Origin: Lophium mytilinum
Lineage: Eukaryota > Ascomycota > Dothideomycetes > Mytilinidiales > Mytilinidiaceae
Assembly: GCA_010093605.1 (NCBI GenBank)
Contig: MU004196.1
Coordinates: 646,255 to 710,254, forward strand
Direction: 5' to 3'
Length of the DNA stretch: 64,000 bases
Positions 56,606 to 64,000 of this stretch are shown here, one piece after another. The notes beneath the pieces were generated by a model. The model was not told where the DNA came from and searched no databases. It saw only the letters and a program-made list of their open reading frames with translations. The first letter of the stretch is position 1. Each line of letters starts with the position of its first letter. The position numbers and the translations under genes were made by a program.

Positions 56606-58436
56606 ATGTCTGGCATGAACCTCTTCCCCTCATTGCTGCGCAGGAACGCCCCCTTCACATGTCGTGCATGTCTCCGAAAGCAAGCATCGCCTCTGCCTCA
56701 ACGATCTAGCTTTGCCACGAAAGCCAGTCCGACACCACCACCACGTACAAAACGGAGGAGAAAGATACTGCTTGCCTCTGGAGGGGCTGGCGTAGTCGCG
56801 ACTGCGGTAGCGGTTAGTGACGATGCAAAGCACGCTGTATCTGGAGCGCAAAGAACGGGAAGGGTCGTCTCGACTCTGTTTGTAAATATCAATGAGTATG
56901 TGTATCGCTGAGCATTTGGTGACTTTGGCTGATGATATCTTGTGCTGTAGCTACCGAACGACTCTAAACTACGATCACGATAACGAAAGCGATTATAATG
57001 CACTCCTCAATGCATGTCACAAACGATGCGCCGAACGAACACTGGTTACATTGGAGAAGAATGGGTCTATATTTATAAAGTTGGGGCAGCATCTCAGCAG
57101 TCTGAACTATCTACTCCCCAGCGAGTGGTGCGACACCTTCATCCCTCTCCAGGACAAATGCCCGATATCGTCAATCGAGTCAATACGGGAGATGGTTCTC
57201 AAGGATACTGGCCATGAGCTGTCGGACTTCTTCTCCGAGTTTGAGGAGACGCCCATAGGAGCAGCATCGCTGGCGCAAGTGCACAGGGCGACGATTAGGG
57301 AAACCGGGCAGAGGGTGGCGGTGAAGGTGCAACATCCGACGCTGGACGAATGGTCACATCTAGATCTAGTTCTGACGAGATTCACGTTCTCTACTTTGAA
57401 GAGGTTCTTCCCTGAGTACGACCTGACGTGGCTATCAGAGGAACTCGAGGTCTCCTTGCCGCAAGAGCTGGACTTCCACCAAGAGGGTCAGAATGCCATC
57501 CGCGCTCGGAACTACTTCGAAGAAATCCGGAACACCCCCGTCGTAATCCCCGAAGTCATTTGGGCGAAACGCCGTATCCTAGTGATGGAGTATGTTAGTG
57601 GTCACAGGCTTGACGATCTGGAGTATCTGGATTCGCACAAGATCGATCGCGACGAAGTGTCTGCGGCTCTCGCTCGAATCTTCAACGAGATGATATTTGG
57701 GACGAATGCACCTCTTCATTGCGACCCTCATGGCGGTAATATCGCTATCAGACATAATCCGTCTCGTTCAGGGCGGGACAATTTCGATGTTATTCTCTAT
57801 GATCATGGACTGTATCGGGATATCCCCATGTCGTTACGGCGGGCGTATGCGAAGCTTTGGCTCGCGGTGCTGGACGCCGACGAGCCCCGAATGCGACAAT
57901 ATGCCTATGAGGTGGCTGGAATCGGGGACGAGCACTTTGCTCTGTTTGCTAGTGCGATCACGGGACGGGATTACAGTATTGTGAAAGAGAACATAGCGAA
58001 GCCACGCAGCACGCAGGAGAAGGAGAACATATCAGAGGCTTTGGGAGAGGGTATGCTGGCGCAGTTGGTTCAGTTGTTGGGGCAGGTTCCGAGGATCATT
58101 CTACTGATCCTCAAGACCAACGATCTGAGTAAGTTGCTGCATGGAGTCTAATCCAAACAACATATAACTGACTTTCCTGTTATAGCCCGCTCGCTGGACG
58201 AGAACCTTCATACGCGCCAGGGCCCAGCCCGGACATTCCTAATTCTAGCCCGCTATGCGTCCCGCACTGTGTATGAAGAGCAGCTGGAGCTTCTTGTAGG
58301 GAGCATCTTCTGGCCACCTACCTTCGTTGCCTTTCTCCGGGCGTGGTCTGTACATATGAGAGTCGAGTTGAAGCTCACGGTCTACGAGCGCTGGCTTGCC
58401 GTGCGAGCGCTGCTCGGAATGGGCCCGGTGGTGTGA
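56606..58436 (+). CDS. Mitochondrial ABC1/ADCK-family atypical kinase-like protein
   Basis: Member of the UbiB/ABC1/ADCK family, probably close to the Mcp2/ADCK1 group of mitochondrial inner-membrane proteins linked to lipid and coenzyme Q distribution. Exons 56606-56895, 56951-58128 and 58186-58436 join in phase, giving 572 residues. The N-terminus is basic (LRRNAPFTCRACLRKQ), a likely presequence, followed by a hydrophobic segment (about 53-68, ILLASGGAGVVATAVAV). Family marks are the KxGQ motif in IFIKLGQ (Lys140-Gln143), the Ala-rich loop IGAASLAQVHRA, AVKVQHP, the ELDFHQEGQNA segment, HCDPHGGN and the DHGLY variant of the DFG motif, which suits ADCK1-like proteins rather than Coq8. Whether it has kinase or ATPase activity is unknown. 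Confidence 0.92.
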
Positions 58437-58660
58437 TGTTGCTTAGACACATATTTGACGAGTCGTTTGCGCGATTTGATAGATTTGATAATGCATTTCG
58501 GTAGCGGCTGGGAGATGATTGATGTATAGATATGATTGGAGCACCCTTAGCAATTGCATTGTCAGCAATAGTGGCGGTGCAGTTCTCGAGCATGGCACGC
58601 TGGGCATAACAGAAATGGCACACCTGGTAGGCATTTTGCCTTATTTACTTCTACACTTGC

Positions 58661-58757
58661 CTGCCACTGCTTGGAGTGCTTCGATGCATTTTTGAAATCA
58701 GAGATTCTCAGCTTTGGGCTATGAGGAAACATGTCAAGTCACTCCAAGCAGTAGCAG
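58661..58757. repeat. Inverted repeat, 18-base arms (MITE-like)
   Basis: Arms 58661-58678 (CTGCCACTGCTTGGAGTG) and 58740-58757 match in 17 of 18 positions as inverted copies, with 61 bases between. It could be a small non-autonomous DNA transposon remnant or a hairpin-forming element. No clear target-site duplication is visible. Confidence 0.6.
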
Positions 58758-58810
58758 ACCGGAGCATCTACTGTACCTACTAGGTAGAACAGCCGTAAGA
58801 GAGCGTAGTA

Positions 58811-58916
58811 GATAAGTAGCAGTAGATATTAAGTCTATGAATCTGTAAGGGATTCTAATATTTCTATGCTTATTTACTACTATTAGAGGTCCTCTAACAT
58901 GCTATTACTACTTATC
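58811..58916. repeat. Imperfect inverted repeat, 15-base arms
   Basis: Arms GATAAGTAGCAGTAG (58811-58825) and CTATTACTACTTATC (58902-58916) pair at 13 of 15 positions. The two mismatches are transitions. The A+T-rich interior contains a small palindrome, AGAGGTCCTCT. It lies 53 bases downstream of the first inverted repeat, so both may derive from one decayed element. Confidence 0.5.
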
Positions 58917-59979
58917 AAATACCAGCTTTAAGAAGCCTGATAGCTTTCCAGGCCACCTCAGACGGTGTTGAGTTGCTTGAGTGTGCCACTTTTTTTCTGC
59001 CTAGCGTGCATGGAACAGTCGGCATGGTAGCTCCCCTCAAGCTTTCACCAGATAGCGACGCTCGGATGCCCTAGGCATGAATTGCCCCGTCTTGCCCCGT
59101 CTGGCTAGGACAGAGTCGTCTTAAAGGGCCTCGTCATGAGTCTACGTACACTCGTCTGGCACTCCTATGATGATGGAATGCATTTACAGGAGTCCGTAGG
59201 GGCGGTCGAAGCAGGCACAGCAAGCTTACAGACTCTTCAAAATAATGGGATAATCATCTCGATTGGGGGTTTAAAAAGGTCTTAGAATGCTCTTAACAGT
59301 GGCAAAAAGGTATACACAGCCCTATGACAAGGTACTGCAATTGTAAGCGAAAGCAGTGAATGTTGCGAAGCCTCAAAGCGAGGGTAATTTGACATCATGG
59401 CCGGGGTGCGGCGGAGCTGAAGAAACACACCAAGACGCCTGACGGTCTTACACATGCTCTCGATACAAGAGCGTTCCTATGCGTTTGCGGTGCTTCTGAA
59501 GTCCGTTTGGCCGCACCGGCTTGCATGAATTGGAGCAGCTCTTCCAAGGTTGCAACGAGAGGCGGGGCATTCTCTACCTAGAAGTTAGCCGCTTGACTGA
59601 AAGAGCCATCTCACGAACACTTCTCTCTACACCACCGCACCCTCCCCCCTCCCTCTCTCTCGCATCTCCTGCCGCCCTGTCCTAGGCAGTCCGGCGTGAG
59701 CGTTCTGGTTGCTTGGTCGTCGTCGCCTCTAGCACTCGTCTGCAGCGGCCGCCTTCCCGCCTTTGTCGCCGTCACAGGCCATCACTTGGCCCCGGCCTCT
59801 ACACAGCCTCCATCTTCTCCCCAGTCGCTCGCCGCGAGTCCGCCTGCAACCAACCTTGGGAATCTCGCTGTTGCGCACGACTTCTGACCCTCACACCTGC
59901 ATAGGAGACCCGGTCTCCAAGGCTTTGATAGCCTTCAGCTCTCTTTTTACCGTCAGCACTCGACTCCACGGCCAACATC

Positions 59980-62905
59980 ATGGACGGAGCCGGCCAGCCC
60001 AACCTGAGGGTCACCAGTACGTCTGCCTGAGCTGTCTCCTCCGTCAGACGCGAATGGCGATGCTAACAGAGCACAGTTATTGCTGCCGATGGCCTCTATA
60101 AGCGGGATGTCTTCCGTACGTACTCTCTAGGCAACATCGCATGACACCCCTCTCACATCTGATGTAGGATTTCCGGATCCGTTCGCCGTTGCAACGGTGA
60201 ATGGCGAGCAGACACGCACCACCAGCGTAATCAAGAAGACGTTGAACCCCTACTGGAACGAGAGCTTCGACATGTACGCCATTGCCGGTCCAAGCTTCGC
60301 CCCACCATGCATCATGCTGATAGTCATACTAGGAGAGTCACCGAGGAAAGCGTTCTGGCAGTCCAAATCTTTGACCAGAAGAAGTTCAAGAAAAAGGACC
60401 AGGGTTTCCTTGGCGTCATCAATGTCCGCATAGGGAGCGTGATTGACTTGGACGCCGGCGGTGACGGTAGGGATTATTCCCCGCTTCGGCAAGGCTGTGC
60501 TAACGAGGACAGAAATGCTCACACGCGACCTCAAGAAGTCGAATGATAACATGGTCGTGCACGGGAAGCTTATTCTTAATCTATCCACTAATCTAGCAAC
60601 GCCCATCAATCCTCCCGCACAGGGTCCTCCTACAAATCGACCCTCGGTTTCAGCGCATTCGTCGGTGAACGGTCTACCTGCACAAGGAATGGCGACGCCT
60701 GTTCCGCAGCAGTCTGCGCCTTCTCTGCACCCCGATACGTATCCAGGAAACCGTAACCCGATCCCGACGCAGCCTACTCCGCAAAGACTAAGTCAGCCTA
60801 CACCTGTTGCTCCTCCAAACTCTTTGCCCCCCCCGCACTCGGCGAACGGAGCACAACCGAGGAGTGGGCCCGGATTCAGTGCATTTGAAGATGCTCAAGG
60901 CCGTCTGCCTCCGGGATGGGAACGCAGGGAGGATCATCTGGGACGTACATACTATGTTGATCACAATACGAGGCAAACCACATGGATCAGGCCCGGCGCT
61001 GGGTTCAACGAAGCCGACCAGAGGACAGCGCTGGCTGCTCAAACCCAGGTAGAACGTACTCGACATCAAAACCGAATGTTGCCAGAGGACAGGACAGGCG
61101 CCAATTCGCCAACTTTGTCCGACCGACAGCCGTCTCCTCCTGGTGGCACCGCAAATGCTGTCTCGATGATGGCAACGGGCGCTACGACTGCGGGCACTGG
61201 CGAACTACCGTCTGGATGGGAGCAACGCCATACGCCTGAGGGACGTGCATACTTCGTGGACCACAACACGCGGACAACTACTTGGGTGGATCCGCGGCGC
61301 CAGCAGTACATTCGGATGTATGGAGGGCAAAATGCGAACAACAGCACTATTCAGCAGCAGCCTGTCTCCCAACTTGGACCCCTGCCTAGTGGATGGGAAA
61401 TGCGTCTTACGAACACTGCTCGAGTCTATTTCGTGGATCACAATACCAAGACCACCACTTGGGATGATCCTAGATTGCCGTCGTCACTGGACCAAAATGT
61501 GCCACAGTACAAGCGTGATTTCAGGCGGAAGTTGATCTACTTCCGTTCGCAACCTGCGCTTCGGATTGTGTCTGGACAGTGCCATGTCAAGGTTCGGAGA
61601 ACTCACATTTTCGAAGATTCGTACCATGAGATCATGCGGCAGAGCGCTGCTGATCTCAAGAAACGACTAATGATCAAATTCGATGGTGAAGACGGTTTGG
61701 ATTATGGCGGTCTTTCTCGGTTTGTGCCCCTACTTTGATTGACTAGAGGCGTAACGAGGCTAACAATCATGCAGAGAGTTCTTCTTCCTCCTTTCCCACG
61801 AAATGTTTAATCCTTTCTACTGCCTGTTCGAGTATTCCGCGCACGACAACTACACTCTTCAGATCAATCCTCATTCCGGCATAAATCCCGAGCATTTGAA
61901 TTACTTCAAGTTTATTGGCCGAGTGGTTGGTTTGGCAATCTTCCACCGACGATTCTTAGATGCTTTCTTCATCGGAGCTTTCTACAAGATGATTCTCCGC
62001 AAAAAGGTGGCGCTTCAGGACATGGAGGGTGTTGATGCCGACTTCCATCGCAATCTTGAGTGGATGTTGTGAGTGCCAACTTGATGCTCTTCGAAGACCC
62101 CGATTAACAATCTCTTTAGGAATAACGATATCACTGATGCTCTAGAGCTGACGTTCTCCACTGAAGACGAGCGATTCGGCGAGACTGTCAGCATTGAATT
62201 GAAGCCTGGAGGAGAGGAAATTGAGGTAACAAACGAGAACAAGCGAGAATACGTCGAGTAAGTGAAGCCAGTGTTATTATGGAGCCAGAGACTAACGCTA
62301 GACCAGCCTCATTACGGAATGGCGAATTGAAAAGCGTGTTGAGGAGCAGTTCTCGGCTTTCATATCAGGCTTCCACGAGCTGATTCCCGCAGATCTCGTC
62401 AACGTCTTTGACGAGCGCGAGTTGGAGTTGCTCATTGGCGGTATCGCTGACATTGATGTCGACGACTGGAAGAAGCATACTGACTACCGTGGCTACACCG
62501 AGAACGACGAAGTTATTGCGAACTTCTGGAAGGTTAGTACTAGTCTCTATTGGTTGACGTATCAAGATGCTGACTTTTACGCAGTGCATTCGGAGCTGGG
62601 ATGCGGAACAGAAATCCCGCTTGTTGCAATTCGCAACCGGTACCTCGCGTATTCCCGTCAACGGCTTTAAGGATCTGCAAGGAAGTGACGGCCCGAGGAG
62701 GTTTACGATCGAGAAAGCCGGAGAGCCTAATCAATTACCGAAGTCCCATACATGGTTAGTACACTTGGGAATTTTACCGACGGGCATGGCTAATTCGAGG
62801 AACAGTTTCAATCGTCTCGATCTTCCCCCATACAAGTCGTTTGATGCTCTGAATGGAAAGTTGACAATTGCCGTTGAAGAGACGGTCGGATTCGGACAAG
62901 AGTAG
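59980..62905 (+). CDS. RSP5: NEDD4-family HECT E3 ubiquitin ligase
   Basis: Ubiquitin ligase for membrane-protein sorting, endocytosis and many other targets (Rsp5 in yeast, HulA in Aspergillus). Ten exons join in phase: 59980-60016, 60077-60115, 60168-60273, 60333-60466, 60513-61719, 61775-62068, 62120-62257, 62307-62532, 62585-62754 and 62806-62905, giving 816 residues. Domain order is: a C2 domain (about 6-130), a Pro/Gln/Ser linker, WW1 (237-266, [20 protein letters not shown]), WW2 (337-366), WW3 (396-425) and a HECT domain (about 480-816). The catalytic cysteine is Cys784 in SHTCFNRL, 32 residues from the C-terminus as in yeast Rsp5, and the protein ends in VGFGQE as expected. The WW domains bind PPxY motifs of adaptors. 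The model is complete, with no break or missing key residue. Confidence 0.96.
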
Positions 62906-64000
62906 AGAGAGAGTGTGTGTGTGTGTGCGGTTGGTTCCCCATTGATATCTTTGCTGCTCCTGTTTTTTGGAGAATGGTACATATCCAGCCTCAATCTCCC
63001 GTGTATAAAAGTGCGGACGAGGTTTGGGGAAAGCAGGCTTGGAATTTTGCGTCAAATGGCTTCATTACATTTGATATGTTCTTGCGTGGTGGTTACGGCC
63101 TCGAGGACAGGAGGCGTTGCTGAATATGCAGGCAGCCGAGATCGTCGCGTGGATGAAACGAGGCGTTTAGGATTATTTCAACGTTTTGCGGTGTAACGGG
63201 AGCGAGCGGGGCCGTAGGTGCCACAGTAAATGCAGTTAAGACATGTAATGGTTGTTGATGGTGTCACGTCGCGCTGTTCTCACCTCGACTGTGACCTCGC
63301 GATCGAGTGATGGTCCTATGGCAACTGGACAAGCTTCTCCCTTTTCACAATCACGGGCCGAGCTGCATCTCATATCCCACCGCCAAGCCGCTCCATCTCC
63401 CCCGAATGGCTGCCGGATCGGAAGCTGAAGCTCATCTCGTCTCCATGCTCCATGAACCCTGCACACGACAACCCTAATCCAGCGATCACACCCTCTCTGC
63501 CAATCAGACCGGACACTGCATCGGGAGGCGTTAAGCTTTTGCGGCTTAAATACGCGAGCAAGGGGGACCCTTTCGTTGCTCGGACCCTCATATATCTCTT
63601 TGGGAAACCAGCGGATGCTCCCAGCGCGCTAGCTTCAGGGTGGCAGCAAGCCATGAGAGCCACCGAGTGTCTTCCAGCTGCTGTCTTCCTTTGCTCGATA
63701 GTTGAAGGATGCTGCGGATACGCGTCCTCGACGCATATCACATCACTTACCGCCCTTTTTGGAGGAAGGGATTGGATACGGACTTTCATAACTGGCATGC
63801 CAACCGGCTGCCGTGGCTCTCTCTCCTCATCATGCGATTCACGCTTTAGTGCTTCTGAGCGCCCGCTCGCACGGCCCCCTTTGAGGCGTGCCCCAGACTC
63901 GAGCGAGATTGAAAGTTTAAAATTCCGCGGGCCCCTTCCCGGAGCGCGGTCCTTGGCTTCTGCTTCGTGAACTCTCTTGTCCCGTCGTCGTTGTCTGCTC
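62906..64000. other. 3' flank of RSP5 and window edge
   Basis: Begins with a short (GA)n(GT)n microsatellite at 62905-62927, just after the RSP5 stop. An open frame of 172 codons at 63452-63970 starts with ATG but has no domain and a C-terminal half of low information, so I do not call it. The remainder may be the upstream region of a gene beyond the window. Confidence 0.5.

Larger units (their letters stand above)
58437..59979. other. 1.5-kb intergenic region with inverted repeats
   Basis: Holds two MITE-like inverted-repeat structures (58661-58757 and 58811-58916), then unique sequence, and finally the upstream region of the Rsp5-like gene. That region has a pyrimidine tract at about 59638-59665 (CCCTCCCCCCTCCCTCTCTCTC), common in promoters of highly expressed fungal genes. 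No supported coding frame. Confidence 0.55.

Noticed and set aside
63452-63970. 172-codon frame at the right edge
   Set aside because: ATG-initiated but without domain, with a degenerate Ser/Arg-rich end. It may be chance or a 5' part of something outside the window.
1-64000. tRNA, rRNA or CRISPR features
   Set aside because: I looked for GGTTCRA-type T-arms with matching stems and for rRNA-like stretches and found no convincing candidate by eye. A covariance-model scan would be decisive.

Overview
The window looks like a chromosomal segment from a filamentous ascomycete (Pezizomycotina). My best guess at class is Dothideomycetes, but that is inference from gene families and protein style, not a measurement. 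The supporting signs are short GT-AG introns of about 45-110 bases with CTAAC/CTGAC/CTAAT-like branch sites, pyrimidine-poor acceptors, CACC/CAAA-type start contexts, and a set of ordinary eukaryotic housekeeping genes without operons. I support 17 protein-coding genes in 64 kb, which is sparse for such a fungus. Between them lie long gaps in which I see no convincing gene.

Layout. 0.6-1.9 kb: an unrecognised protein with an acidic N-terminal repeat. 2.0-3.5 kb (-): a five-exon PsiD-type phosphatidylserine-decarboxylase-like enzyme. 6.1-8.4 kb (+): mitochondrial FAD glycerol-3-phosphate dehydrogenase (GUT2). 8.9-9.5 kb (+): a small P-loop kinase-like protein. 10.6-11.8 kb (-): a Ser/Thr-rich single-pass membrane protein. 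15.2-16.1 kb (-): a secreted expansin-like double-psi beta-barrel protein. 19.8-23.0 kb (-): a TCP11/Sok1 protein. 25.1-26.8 kb (-): a Ser/Pro-rich conserved fungal protein. 29.6-31.6 kb (-): a ten-exon polynucleotide kinase/3'-phosphatase. 34.6-35.4 kb (-) and 36.0-36.4 kb (+): Mediator subunit MED18 and the 2-oxoglutarate dehydrogenase subunit KGD4, divergent around a 611-base promoter region. 39.1-40.3 kb (+): an orphan-looking protein with Myb/SANT-like segments and an acidic 13-residue repeat. 43.2-45.4 kb (-): a C2H2 factor resembling Rpn4. 51.5-53.5 kb (+): an MFS hexose transporter. 54.8-56.2 kb (+): an SCP-x-type thiolase. 56.6-58.4 kb (+): a mitochondrial ABC1/ADCK-family protein. 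60.0-62.9 kb (+): a NEDD4/Rsp5 HECT ubiquitin ligase.

The genes do not form a biosynthetic cluster or a defence system. A loose theme of carbon and mitochondrial metabolism runs through them (GUT2, KGD4, hexose transporter, thiolase, ABC1 protein), along with proteostasis (Rpn4-like factor, Rsp5). In such a sparse set this is most likely coincidence.

The gaps at about 31.6-34.5, 36.5-39 and 47.5-51.5 kb are richer in A+T. They hold degenerate repeats: a diverged tandem array of about 180-base units, a 9-base minisatellite, a duplicated 110-base block, and MITE-like inverted repeats at 58.7-58.9 kb. I found no tRNA, rRNA or CRISPR and no intact transposon. I did not find a clear new biological system. 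The items most worth a second look are the orphan repeat protein, the PsiD-like enzyme, the two-codon uORF before the ABC1 gene, and the repeat array at 49 kb.
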